From Calocera cornea HHB12733 (taxonomy: Eukaryota; Basidiomycota; Dacrymycetes; Dacrymycetales; Dacrymycetaceae): a DNA stretch of 64,000 bases. The notes beneath the pieces were generated by a model. That model was not told the origin of the DNA. It saw only the letters and a program-made list of their open reading frames with translations, and searched no databases. The stretch lies in NCBI GenBank assembly GCA_001632435.1, contig KV423921.1, forward strand, positions 297,866-361,865, given 5' to 3'. This document shows, in pieces, positions 32,206-44,700 of the stretch; within the stretch, counting starts at the first letter, position 1; every line of letters begins with the position of its first letter. Position numbers and translations under genes: made by a program.

Positions 32206-33361
32206 CTACCAGTGCTAGTTCAAGTTCTGAATCACCATTCGCACAGGTACCATCTTTCCGCCCTCTTTTCTGTGCCTTACGCATAAGCACTGAGCAACAA
32301 AGTATGCCGCAAGTGGCGTGTTTGACATGCCTTGGTACGCGGCGGTGCTCCCGACAATGCGCCTGGAGTGGGGAAGCACTGGTTCAGTGGGGAAGGCTCT
32401 TGTTGAGCGTCGAAGCCGCGAAGCTCCTCAAAGAACTGCAACAATGCTTAAGTTGAGTGACAGTTACAGAGATTGTTTCACAAGGCGCACCTGTTCCAGG
32501 CCAGCATCATCTGTGTCCGACTCCCCTTCCGGTTCCCCTTGCTCATCTTGCTCATACGCCTGTGGTTCCAACCCAGCCTGCTCGCCTTGATCGTGGTCGT
32601 ACTGGTCATCTGTTTTACTCGGTCGATACAGATCCTTCTCGTCTCTCTCCCTCTTACTTTGAAGCTCGTCGTGTGACACTGGCATTTCGTCTTCAGAATC
32701 GTCCACAGGGTCTGTTGATAAGGAGGTTGCTGGTCCCTGCGCAAAACGTTGCTCTACCAAGACAGAGTCATCTAGAAAGTGCGTTGTAAGCGTCTGTATT
32801 AGACGGTCCACACCTTGAAGCAGTACAGTCACTAGGCAGCAACGCCTTTCTGTGGAACAATCTGAGGCAGTTCGAAAGTTGCATTCCAGGACACGTCACA
32901 TACCACTCGAAACAATGGTGCGAGTGCCGTGAAAGAAAGCGCGCACGGGACCACTCTTGGCCAGTGCCAGCCTGCCAGGGTTCAACCGGCAACGGTGTAT
33001 TCATCATCCCTTCTGGCCTTCACGACCTCTACGTCTCACCTTACTCGAAGCAATGGGTTAGTAGGCTGCGTGTCTTCCTGGGCTGCAGATACTGGAGTGA
33101 TCACTGCGATATGGACTAGCAGGTTAGCTTACGCGACTCGACTGAGCTGTCTTCGTCCATCTCGCAACGCCTGTCCGTATTGTTGAGCGGCATCATGGCT
33201 GTGCTTCCGTGCATGTATTATAATCATGCAATTAGTGTACATTAACAGAGTCACACACTGCCGTACAACGGTGAGTAGAGTACAGTTTTTCAAGCATCAT
33301 AACTCAGTAAAGGGAATCAAGGTTAGTAGCAGGTCTCATCGCGGCAGTTCATTGAAGGCTT

Positions 33362-34973
33362 TTACACTGGGGTACTCGGTTCAATAATGACAGGTTCGTA
33401 CTCCTCGGCTTCTTCAGCACGCCTTTTGCTCAACCACAGCCGCACCTGAGTGGCTCGGATGTCGCCGTGGTGCACAAGGCAGAATTCTTGAAAGCTATCG
33501 GCTGATTTCCAAAGCAAACTGATAAGTCGGCGGACCCATCGTTCAGCTTGACGTTTCATTTCTTGATAAGCCTGCTGCTGTACTAACTCTTCAGCTCGCT
33601 TCGCCTCGTCGCTGTCCGGCGATAGCTCCATAGACTGTGTATTGTCGTGCTCCATCACGTCCATCATTGCCTGGGACAGAGAGTCGAGGGAAGTGTAGCT
33701 GTGGCTGTCTGGTGCACCCATTAGCTCGGTATTCCGTGAATCCAACCCAACAACATACACGGACGCTGTTGCAGTGCAACCGGACGCTTTTTCCAACCGA
33801 TGTAGTCCACTGAGTGCATTTCTGGCCGACTGCGAATTTGAATACCTGAGTAGATCAACATCGCAAAAGTCAGGAGACGATCTTTCGGAATTTGGACAGA
33901 GGTGAGTCGAGTGCCGATGTGAGATTGCAATAGTCGGGTTCGGCGGGTGTGACCAATTTGAGTGGCAGCGAAGAAGTTCGTGGTTGACACGACAGAATGC
34001 TCCCTGGCGAAGGAAGCATATACGGTGCCGGCACCTTGAAATCTGCGATTCAGAAGTTCAGTCAGTCTCCCAGATATATGGGATATGTCTGTGAGACGTA
34101 CAGCACATCCCCGGTTTCCAATGGAATGCCCCACACGTCGTCATAGCCGCCGGGACGCAGGACATCGTTCACGTAGTTGTCGACATCATGGTCTAACTTG
34201 TTTTCAATGGAGCGAGAGTATTGAATAACTAAACGCGAGCCGTTAACGATGTGCATGGCTGTACAGTAACCCGCGAGGGTTTGTTTCCAGGCATGATAAG
34301 CGCCTTTTGTTTCGATGATTTCGGATGCGGTAGCGCTGAGCGGGATATCGGGGTAAACACCTTCGAGGTGTGCGATTGCTTCATAAGCATGGGTCGATGA
34401 GGCTAATTTGCTATCTCAATGTATCAGTCGACTTCTGATATGTTATGCCAACGTACATACTCTAGGCCGGGAATAGGAAGTGCTGATCCTGTCGGTGTAG
34501 GGTTATCAAACAAGGTCATGATAGGATAATAGTCAGGCAACTCTCGAATAAGCCACAAGAAGGTATTCAGGGATATGTCCCAGTATCGTGCAGTACCCGA
34601 TATGGTAGTCCTTATTTCTTCCTCTTGCGGTAGCCTCGATTGGACTGCGTTGTAGGGTAAGTATGGTCGAGGGGAAAACAGCCGCCTAGAGTAGGTGCGT
34701 ACCCTGGGCCCGACGAGATATCTTCATGTCACGAGTTTTGCACAACAGTCTAATTCTGTCCCAGGGACGGGAATCCCATGGCTCATCCTCATCCGCTTTC
34801 ACGACGAGGCTATGGTATGCGAAGTCATCCAGGAGCTCGCCGTCGTTCATTTGGTTGATGTGGGCGCGTGTGTAATACCACACGGGACCGTCCACTGGCC
34901 GAAACGGTCGAGCAGGCCATTCAGAGTCGGATCCGTCACTCGGGGACGGCGCGAGCTTGACAAACTGAGCCAT
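33362..34973 (-). CDS. uncharacterised protein H2 (approximate model)
   Basis: Starts MAQFVKLAPSPSDGSDSEW at 34973. Exons join in frame through introns near 34700-34645 (donor gtacgc), 34462-34413 (gtatgt) and 34103-34045 (gtacgt). Visible text includes WYYTRAHINQMNDGELLDDF, YWDISLNTFLWLIRELPDYY, a helical HAYEAIAHLEGVYPDIPL, and VDNYVNDVLRPGGYDDVWG. The last part, ending ...EYEPVIIEPSTPV at 33362, is helical and charged, and its junction is unresolved. No family recognised. It lies 162 bp after the stop of H1 on the same strand. Confidence 0.5.
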
Positions 34974-35135
34974 CTTCTTCGCATGAGAACGGGCTCGTCC
35001 CTGTTGTAGCCGTTAGTGAATCTGAAGGAGAGACCGCGCACATGGGACCCATACATTAGCTGTTCCCTGTCTCTTCGGGATACGAACCGGAAGCTGGTGC
35101 CCGAATTTGACTTCCTCGAATCCCTGCGGCACAAC

Positions 35136-37353
35136 TTAGTATTGCAGCTCTAGTCTAACATGTGTACTGAGGCGTACTGTATCTTTGTGCGTCTTTATTC
35201 CCTTCAGTTGGGATACAAGCACCGACGGCTCTGTCTCGTCGTCGGTGTCGGTGTCGCCCGTCTCTACTTCGTCCTGACGATATCCTCATCAGCTGCGAGC
35301 GAGACACACACAGCAAATCGAAGGCTTACAACTTGTGCCAAGAGGTCGTTTCTGCTTTCTTTGAGTAGGGCGATATACCTGTCTGGATGCTCCGGGTTGA
35401 CTGGAATGGCAGCTAGCTCTTGAAGTCTCTTTGTGGTGAGCATTGGGGTAGCCGTTCTAGGGAATGGATCCGCAGGATGGGCAACCTCTAGGCCATTCGG
35501 GCCCGGGGTCTGCAACCGATTTACAGTCACTCGGGAGGGACGGTTATTGGCTGTCAATGGTGGGTCGTCTGCTTGCATAGAGGCTGCTGGCCCATCAACG
35601 ACCTCATGCACTTCGGGATCGTTATCGTCTGCACAAGCAGATGCATCTTCGTCATTCTGGACACTCCCGTCCTCGGCGGTGGCTCTATCAAGTGAACCCG
35701 GTAGCTGTTGGATAGCCCTGTCATCTTCTTGAACTTTGATGGTCGAATCGAAACGAGTGCGCTTAGACTTCGGTGAGGGAGGAGGTGATGGCGCAGGCAT
35801 GTCCGGGGAAGGTTTAGGTGCATGGCGTTTGCGCTTGCGCTTGATTTTGCCACCGTCTGTGGTTGTAGAAGCCGGGGTTGTCGTTGCCTCCGCTGCTGCC
35901 TTTGAAGTCGAGAGAGGACCGCCGTCTACAATCGTGACATCGTCGTCCGCAAATGGGATATCTTGAGGTTCCAGGTTGAGTAGCAGGTCAGCGTGCGCGG
36001 ATATCATTGAAGGTACTAGTACCTGGTCGACCCCGGTCTGCGGAGGCGAAGAAGGTGCAGGATCAGCGAGGGCAACTCGGCCGTTGGGAACAGGAACATC
36101 GCTCTCCTCGCAATCGAAACTAGGGGGATATGTGGATTCAGTATCCGTAGGAAGTGATGCGGGGATGAGGGGGGCGCGGACGGTGGTCTTATCGGGTATG
36201 GGAAGAAAATGCGTTTTCAATTCTTCCCATTGGGCGAGCCATTTACGTAACCGACTCGCCAAACGTGCAGGATCTTGGATATCGGCGTCCGTGGTGATGT
36301 TTGCAATGATGCGCAGGATGAACTGCTCGACGGCTAAGAAGCCAACGGAGTTCGGATCGTGTGGATCGATTGGGAACACATGCCCGAACTCCTGGACTCG
36401 CTGACGGTATATCAGTGCGTTTCATTGAAGGTAGATACACCGACTCACTTCCCACAGAAGGTGAATGGGGCAAGAATCTTTGTAAATGTTGCAAGAAGAC
36501 AACAAAGCGATAACTGATAGGGCGCTGCACAGATGCAGCCCTCGTAGCACGTTGGCCGGCGACCTGGAGCCGCCCAATCTGTACAGGTACCCTGGAAGTA
36601 TAGGCGATCCATAACCATCCGTTGACATCTCCTAAGTGAGGAAGAGATGGTTAGATATGTGTAGACAAACATTAGAGCGCATATACTAACCGGAAGAGCA
36701 CGGAGAACTGCCGCCAGCAAGAAGAGATTGCCGAGCGCATTAACGGTACCCGCGTACTCATACAATGAACTTGCGCAAGCGAGAAGTCGTTCTGCGGGAC
36801 CGACAGCCTTCGGTATATCGAATGTAGTGTCGTTCATCATCTGTTGAAAGCCCTTGAAGAACGTGTCGACAGTTCCCACGTAGTCATTGACCAGTCGAAG
36901 ATACTTCTCGGCACTCTTGCCACCGCTCAAGCTCTTGTTCGACTCGTCATCCCGCGGATGATAGTGGCGTACGTTCAGATCCAGATAGCGAGGATACCGA
37001 GGCTCATTGTCTGTAGCCTTCCCACATAAAAGAGGTCGATACGCCCAGCTGATGCGGTCTGCGATAACGTAGAATGCGCCCTGATGTCGCACAGCGTTCT
37101 GAACCGATACTCCTCCCGGGGCTCGCTCCACAGCACGCATCCCGAGTCTCTTCGCATGGGCACGGAGCGCTGGATCAGCTTCAATCGTCGACAGCGCCGT
37201 CAAAGCGCGAAGGCGCGTCTTCTGGAGTATGGCATGAAGCTCGCCTGGGAGCGTCGGGTGAACACCTGTTGGCTGATAACGAGAAGGAAGAGAGTAGAGA
37301 AATTGTTCGCTGCACGTCGGTTCGTCGTCCAGAAGCCCTGTTTCTGTAGCCAT
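35136..37353 (-). CDS. uncharacterised 684-residue protein H1
   Basis: Four exons (37353-36691, 36631-36449, 36400-35330, 35273-35136) join without frame conflict. Introns are 59, 48 and 56 nt. The first about 320 residues are mostly helical, including HAILQKTRLRALTALSTIEA, EKYLRLVNDYVGTVDTFFKG and YEYAGTVNALGNLFLLAAVL. From about 325 a stretch starts HVFPIDPHDPNSVGFLAVEQ and becomes low-complexity: Pro/Ser/Asp-rich with a basic KIKRKRKRHAPKP segment and a KSKRTR cluster that look like nuclear localisation signals. The C-terminus is acidic (DTDTDDETEP). No domain recognised. A nuclear regulatory role is only a guess. Confidence 0.7.
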
Positions 37354-38481
37354 CGTGAAACTGAGCGAATGGGCTGTTTACAATGTAAGGAGCAGGTCGT
37401 AGTCAAGAAAGGAGCTATGTAGTGTCTATGTAGAGGTTCAGGCTCGCCACTCTGGGAATGGTCCATTCGATGAGTGGCGATTATTTGTTTCCGCTTCCAC
37501 TTACTACGTCGCCGAATTCGATGAGCCGCCATTGTCGCAACGGTAGACTATATGGGCATTCTCTCCTCGACTCAATAATCATGCTAGTTATTCGAAGAGC
37601 TCCCACCGCCAGTATAGCACCACACGAGAGGATATTATCTCATCCGCATAATGACTGGTGCTTTCACTCGCTCGACCATGTCTGATTTCAGACGCACGGG
37701 CAAGGCGACTCGTCCGTCGATACTATGGCAAAGTTCGGCTCTTATTCTGGACACTGCGCTTCACCGCCGAGGCCATCGAAGGCTTCCTCATCCTGCGATT
37801 TAAGGTAGTGAGGGATGATGCGTTGTCCAGCTTGTCGGTCAGGGGGTCTGCGTGGATAGGATGGGTTAGCAGGGCTGCTGGATCATGCTTGGTTCGTAGA
37901 ATCGTTATCTTATCCGTACAGGACTTCGATTGATCGTATCACAGACTGCCCGCCTGGACCTGTCATGGCGGTTTCGCCATCGTCTCAAGGCGCAAGCGGT
38001 GCTCTCTCGGAGCAAATTCTGAGCGCTGCACCGGTGTCATGCGCGGGGGATTGCTACTTTGGCGTTCATTGGTCACCAAGGATCGGGACCCGTTGAGCGT
38101 GTTCGACAGGCAGAGAACACGATTATACTGTCTCGACGGTGCGAGTGAGTATGCGCTCGCACTCACTCGGGGCTGTACATTGCCAATATCCTGTCTCAGA
38201 CTCAGAACCGCGTCCGATGCTCTCGCCCATATCTGTCAAGACGGTTCACTCTGTACCTGCTCTTGTGGACATTCTAAACCATTGAGTGTGCACGCCTGTT
38301 GTACTTACGCGGTTAGATGTAGAGAGTTGATGATTTGGTTTGATGCAACGACCTCGTATCTGGCACATTCAAACAGTAGAAGAGGAAAGAAACAAGCACC
38401 CCATTCATGTTAGTCACACCTTCCTCGCTTGGCTCGCCCTCCATCAGATGGCTCGCCCTCCGTCACATGGCTCGCCCTCCG
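37354..38481. other. intergenic, no supported gene
   Basis: Plus-strand ORFs of up to 124 codons (for example 38039-38413) have no motif or splice support. Confidence 0.4.
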
Positions 38482-38485
38482 TCAC
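38431..38485. repeat. 19-bp tandem repeat, three copies
   Basis: Copies begin at 38431, 38450 and 38469 with unit GGCTCGCCCTCCRTCASAT, the last one partial. The stop codon of the minus-strand gene at 38482-39051 lies inside the third copy. Confidence 0.85.
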
Positions 38486-39051
38486 TGCAGCAGTTGATTC
38501 AACTCCTCGCGGTAGTAGTAGTGACGAGTTGAGATGTAGACGCCGTCGGGTTCGCGCAGCTCAGCGGTGTAATGATAGCGATCATTCGGCGGGCCGTGGC
38601 CTTCACTCCTAGTAGAACATGTGGATTTCTAAGCTCGGCGGCATGAATTCAGTGTAACGTACCTGAATAACACAGTCCCGATGTTCCGATTGCGCCAGCG
38701 CCCATTGGCGTCCCTCAACTCGGCGTAAATCTGCGCAAGGGCGTGGGCGGCGTACTGAGGAGAATTGCTGCGGCAAGGGCGTCGGATCATGGACAAAGTA
38801 CAGAGAAAGGATATTACATACACGTGAACTGCCGTTGGATGCTGGATGTGAATGATGGGCACATCATCATTCACGCCGCGCACGTCGTACTCAGTCCATG
38901 GTTGATCGGCGCCGGTCCGCGTCTGTCCGGTGATCTGACGGGCGGCGAGGACGAATTGGCCGAACAAGCCGAAGGTAACGACGTCCAGAACTGAGGTAAT
39001 GTAATCCAACCAGCTAGCGAAGTTGCGATGTGCGTTGGGGGGACTCGACAT
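38482..39051 (-). CDS. uncharacterised 153-residue protein
   Basis: Three exons (39051-38822, 38767-38663, 38608-38482) with two 54-nt introns join exactly. The N-terminal third has a hydrophobic helix (YITSVLDVVTFGLFGQFVLAA) that could be a membrane segment or buried helix. Then come GVNDDVPIIHIQHPTAVHV, YAAHALAQIYAELRDANGRW and a Tyr-rich end (TRHYYYREELNQLLQ). No family recognised. The clean splice structure argues for a real gene. Confidence 0.65.
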
Positions 39052-39757
39052 GCTGTGGAACTGCAGTGGGGAGATGTGAAAGCGGGACGTTGACGGTAAG
39101 GACCTTGTTGTCAAGAGCGCTCCTTTAAGTACGAGCCGTTCAGGGAACAGTCAACGACACGCAACATAGACTCATGCTGACCATGCGGCAGAGATACTGG
39201 CGGGACTGCACAAGGGGACGGCCTCGACCGCGCCGACCACTGGGACGCGCCCGTGCCCCCGTTGGCTCCGGTGGAAGAACCGATGCTTCGGACAACAAGC
39301 ATGCGTTCCTAGCTGCTGTCCTTACGCTGTTTCTACATCAGGAGTCGCTGGGTTCTTGGCAATGGACTGTCATAATGTGTTCTGTGCAGAGGCAGTTCTG
39401 AGAATTGCATAAAGGCGAGAAGGGAACCGCGGCATGCTGCAACATCAACTCGACGGCAACTCTCCCGGCGATAGGGCCAACCTTGGCAGATGGAAAGTCA
39501 CGCGCGCATTGAGTTCGGCCGGTACCCGCGTGCACCTCCCAGGCGACTCTATGTATCTGATACATAGCTGTGGGTCTCTCTCGTTATGGACTGGTCTTGC
39601 CCTGCCCTTAAGACGGCCCGTCAACTCATTCCACTGCCTCAGACCACACTCTGACTCCTATCTTACAACTGCACTTTGTCACCTCCCCTGGAGATTTGCT
39701 ACACTTGCACCTACGCTGCTTTCAGCCACCGATACAACACCAGCGCTTGACTCAATA
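39052..39757. other. intergenic, divergent 5' regions
   Basis: This 706-bp space lies between the opposed starts of the 153-residue gene and the SRPK-like kinase. No gene is seen. Confidence 0.4.
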
Positions 39758-41411
39758 ATGGCATCCTTGTTCGCTCATCTCAGTGTATGGTTCGGGCGCA
39801 AGGCGTGGCACGAGGACCCGCCGCTAGAGGCTCCCGAGGAACTTCGGCGTTGGTCTTATACTGGGATATATGACTATTGCCCAATGACATGGGGCATGCC
39901 GAAGTTGAATGGTGTATACGTTGTTATCCGAAAATTGGGGTGGGGCGACTTTGGGACGGTGTGGTTAGCTGAAAACTCAAAGTACGCGAAACAGGCGCTC
40001 TGCCACATGTGTGCCTGCTAACGTATGTCTCCACAGGGCCAAGACCATGGAAGAGCGCTATGTTGCTATCAAGGCTCTCCGATTCGAACACGTTCCTAAG
40101 GCCGTCCTGCATAGGGAAGTCGAAATACTCGAGGCCATTCGGGAAGTGAACCCGATACATCCAGGCTACAAGCATATCACACATCTGAAGGATGTCTTCA
40201 CAATAGCCAGTATCAACGGAGATCACCTCGCGATGGCATTTCCCGTTCTCGGACAGCGACTTGAGCCTCAATGGACTTGCAGTCTGCCCATTCATTGCAT
40301 TCGGAATGTGGCAAGACAGCTGCTCCTGGGCCTGGATTATCTGCATACAGAGTGCCACGTCATACACACTGGTACGCGCGGAACCCTAACCCTACTTCGG
40401 CAAACACTGAAAATCGATATACCTAGATGTAAAGGCAGACAACACTCTCGTCGTCATCACGGATCCTGTAGTAATCCTCGAGAATACCGCCGCAAGCCCG
40501 TCGAAAAGAATCATGGAGTTGCGCGCGAAGGATATATATGGAAAGGCGCCGTATTCTATCTTCATCGCCGCGTCACAACCCATCCAAGTCCCTATCAACG
40601 GGCAGGACTTCGATGTATGCTTGACCGATTTCGGCACAGGTGCGTACAATGCTGTATGAAGATTGACATGTTCTCACACATCACATAGCTATCCACGCAG
40701 ATGACGAGCATAAAGATGTGCCAGTGAGCAAGCTTCTTCGATCCCCTGAGGTCCTCCTCGGTGGCGAGTGGGACACAGGGGTTGATTTGTACAGTCTGGG
40801 TTGTATGGTTAGTGTGCTTCGTGCAGTGACAGAGTTATCACTGAAGTGCAACAAGCTTTTCGAATTAATCGAAGGCAGGCCTCTCTTCGACTGCCGGCCA
40901 ACGATGCGAGTTTCAGAAGATCAGTATCATCTTGCTAGTATTATTCAACTCTTAGGACCCCTTCCGAAGAGGCTCCTACAATGCTGTTCACGGACAAATG
41001 ACTTCTATGACGCCGACGGTGCGTTTGCGTGTCTAATCAACGCTGATCAGCTGCTGACCCGTTCTGCGGTAAACAGGTGCTCTTCTGGCCGATATTACTT
41101 ACCAACTGCCCAGCATTGAAGAACGTATCCTGAAACAGCACCCTGGGCTGTCTTCCCATAGTCTTGCTTCCTTTGTCTCCTTCCTTCGCTACATCATGAA
41201 TCCAGACCCGTCCGAGCGAGCCACTGCAGCGGACGCGTTGCAGCACGAATGGCTTGCCTTGGAGACCAATGACGATATCGAGACGACTCTTGACGAGACT
41301 CTGGGCGATCCAGCTGCCTTGGACACTTCGACAATGCCAGTTTCGGACGTGACCATTGGAGGACAATCTCACGAGGAGCTTATCGAAACGACCGGAGCGC
41401 AGCATGATTAG
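39758..41411 (+). CDS. SRPK-type serine/threonine protein kinase
   Basis: SRPK kinases phosphorylate SR splicing factors and related proteins. Fungi carry expanded, divergent families. Six exons (39758-39981, 40037-40371, 40427-40639, 40689-40807, 40856-41018, 41077-41411) give 462 residues. Motifs are the Gly loop IRKLGWGDFGTVW (about 56-68), VAIK (about 83-86), the catalytic loop HTDVKADN (about 185-192; the HTD form of the HRD motif is typical of SRPK), DFGTA (about 254-258), RSPEVLLGGEW and DLYSLGCMLFELIEGRPLF. The catalytic Lys and Asp residues are present, so it is probably active. The spacer between the kinase lobes is short, unlike classical SRPK1. The last about 50 residues are acidic. 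Three donors are GTGCG or GTACGC. Confidence 0.88.
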
Positions 41412-41614
41412 GCGAACCATTGTTTTAGTGTACTGTACAACGCTCCCATCATGTGTATACTATTATTCAGGATATGACTGCACACTACTCAAGACCCGTG
41501 CGTACGTAAGTAAGGATACAACTTCTCACGCCCTGGTTCCGTGTTTTTGCAACGTCCGAAACCCCTTTAATGGGAGCTCATGTTTACTTGTATCTCTAAC
41601 GTGCGAGCATTAGA

Positions 41615-41782
41615 CATCCGGACGTGCGGACGGTGGGACGATGGGACTACATCATTCCAATAACGATAGTTTAAGTGAGTTAGCCTGAAATACAATTGCA
41701 ATCGCCTGCTATTCTTTCCAGCCTATCGGACTTGGGGATGACCGGACGGTTGGACGATCGGACGACTGGATGGTTGAGTTCG
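41615..41782. repeat. patchy CGGACGGT/GGACGAT repeat
   Basis: Two short patches (about 41617-41645 and 41738-41775) of CGGACG/GGACGAT words, the reverse complement of the CCGTCCG-type arrays at 20.4, 50.3 and 57.4 kb. They fill the convergent space between the kinase and the gene ending at 41783. Confidence 0.5.
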
Positions 41783-44700
41783 TCAGCGCCGCCGTCGCTT
41801 CAGAGGTGCTTTAGGCGGGTCGTGCTCATGGAAAAAAGCATGCCTCTTCGCGTTGTGTTGCCGCCCGCGAGAGTGATGTTTCTGATTCGTACGACCAGAA
41901 CCTTCAAAGCTTTCCTCATCGCTGTCCTCTTCAAGCTTCGCGGAGCGCTTGGCCCGACTCCTACTCTTCCTGTCGTTCGCAGACTTGCCTTCCTGCCTTT
42001 TCCGCGCTTCCTCGGCATCCCGTGCTACCCGTGACCTCTGGAACTTGGTACGAGGGGGCTTACCGACCGCAGGCCGCATAATGTCTCTTATTCGCTCCCA
42101 TACCTCGTCTGCTGTAGGTATCGGCGCTTCCAGGTCGCTATCATCGTCCAGGGGTAGCTCGAATATCTGAAATGGCACTATACATCGCGGTCAATAAGGG
42201 GGGTCTCGAGGGAGTGTAATTCTACCAACCCTTCTGGAAGTCCATGTTGCACCAGAAGCACTTCTCCCCGAAACAAGTGCACTCTAGGCACTTGCGTCCG
42301 ACAACATGCACACACACCTCCAGATAGTGATTTGCGTCCGTCTTCACCTTTGACAGATGTTGGCAGGCCATGCATCGATATATGCCATGAGCGATCTGAG
42401 GTCGTGTCAGCGTGATAGTGCAAAGGAAGTCACTTCTTACAATTATACACCGCTCTTTGCCCCAGCGAGTCCGAATGATTCCCTCTTGCCGAATAAGCTC
42501 TGCAGTGATGTACTTCGGTTCATAGAATTTTGGTCGGATGTGGTGATAGCCTTGATCCCCATCTTCATCCAGATATACCGGCAATGCGTTCTCGTCCTTT
42601 TCGGTCAGCTTTGGCCAAGCCGGCTCTTTGAACGTCTTTTTGTTGTAATACTTCTTGTATGGCTCTTTCTTGCGCCGTTCGTCATCGGATACATCGATCA
42701 AGGTCTCCGCGCTGGACTCGTCCTCTTCTTCCTCATCAGTGCGATTGCCGATCGACACCTCCGTTTGCGAGTCCTCGTCCTCAGGCGCAAAGAGGGGTTG
42801 GCTGCCCTCCGACTTGGACCTGGTGTTGGACTCGGACGTTACCGGCGTACTGACACGCGGATCTTCTTGTATTTCCTCCATATCCTGGTCGTTGTTATTC
42901 TGCTCCTCTGCCGCTGCTACCGAGGTCCGGGTGGAATGGCGGTTCCCCTTTCCCTTATTTTTCTCTTGGCCGATCCGGTCAGTCGATTTCTTTCTTTTGG
43001 CGACGGGCTCATCGACTTCAGTCAATGCGACATCACGTTTCCGCTTGCGAGTCGATTGCTTCCCCCGAATGTCCCCTGTGTCGCTTCTTCGGCGGATACT
43101 CTGCCCCTGCTTCCTCCCTCCGTCTCCGCTACCTTTCATCCGCTTTGGAGGACGTGCTGATTCCTCTTCGTCGTCGCTCTTCCTTGAACGCCTTCTTGTG
43201 CCCCTGGGTTTCACTGGTGACGTACTGGGTGAGCGAGACTCTGCACTGCCTGGATCCTGAGGGGCCTCGTTCCCTGGTGTCTGGCGAACTGTACGAGACG
43301 TTTGCGGTCTAGCTTCCGAAGGTTCACTCGGACCGCCGGCGCGATCCGCCGCGGAGGCTGCTTGAGTGCCATGGCGTCCGCTTTGCGGAACACTCGGTGA
43401 TATCACGGTGGATGAAGGGATTGCAATGTTACCCCTGGTCCATCCACCGTTGGTAACGTCATTCTCCTCGTGGCCGTCACCATCCTCGATCAATTCTATG
43501 TCCGGTTCAGCGAAATGGACATGCGACTTGGGTGCACTCGGTATGCCGGGCGTGGGTCGGGTGCTCCCAGTGCGAGCATCTCCTGATGCTTCCTTTGGTG
43601 GGTCGGTCGGGGGCGTCGTGGCTTGTCTCTGGCCCTCTATGCTCAGTGCGAGTCGAGAGCTGCTCGTGTGGCGGTTTGCCGATCCTTCGTTCCGCGTCTC
43701 TGTCAGAGAAGTGTTCGATTGTCTCTGGCCCGCTATGCTTGGTGCGGGTCGAGAACTACTCGTGTGGCGGTTTGCTGATTCTCCCTTGTGCGTCTCTGTC
43801 AGAGACTTGGTGGATTCTGACTCTCTCGCTGTGGTTCGCGTGTGTCCAGCACTGGTCGTGTAGCTGTCTTTCGTTGGTTCCTTGCGCATTTCTGTCGGAG
43901 ACGTGGCGGATTGTTCCTCGGTACCAAGCGCTCTGGGAAGAACTCTCTCGTCTCCTCCAGAGTGCGTACCGTCAACAGCGACTGCCCCTGCCGACGAGCG
44001 ATTTCGTGGTCCACCGGTCATCGATGATTTTGATGCATTCTCCTGCGTTATTTGGGCAGAACCGTTCTTAGCTCTTCCCGAGTTCGTACCGTCAACAGCC
44101 ATTGCCCTTGTTGACGAGCCAGTGTCCACTCCGCTCGCCTTCTCCACCACTGAAACCGCGACAGCAGTTCGTTGCTGTGCATTTGAATTAGTTACAGAGT
44201 TATCCTCTGCAGATCTCGGAAGGCGTTGGAGCTGGTTCGCTGGCTTTGATATGACTCGATTAACTGTTTCGCCTTGGTATTCCTTGAAGGCGTCACTGAG
44301 CACGGTTGTGTACAGACGAACTTTTCGCACGAGCTCCTTTGTATATGGCGGGTGTGTATTGATCCACGCTTGTCGTAGGGACCACGGTATACGAGTGACA
44401 TCAGGGAGGTGTTTCGAGATCTCCACATCACCCGCTCGTTCCATATTGAATGCTTCATTGATACTGTCCATCGCTCGTAGGTGGATCTTCTCCGGAATGA
44501 GTTCCAGTACCCTTTCATCGAATGTCGAGTAGAATATTCCCTATCGCACGCTGAGTTCTGCACGAGCAGTGGATAAAGGAGCTTACCGTTGTACGACAAG
44601 CACCTCGGATCCGCGCGGCCTTCTGTTCTGCTGTTTCGTCAGCCGGTCGTGAGGGGCAGTCGCGCTCGAGCCTCGATTTCCACTTGTCGACATTCAGCGC

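Noticed and set aside
37530..38413. Possible plus-strand gene (for example ORF 38039-38413)
   Set aside because: No motif, no matching splice sites, and biased composition.
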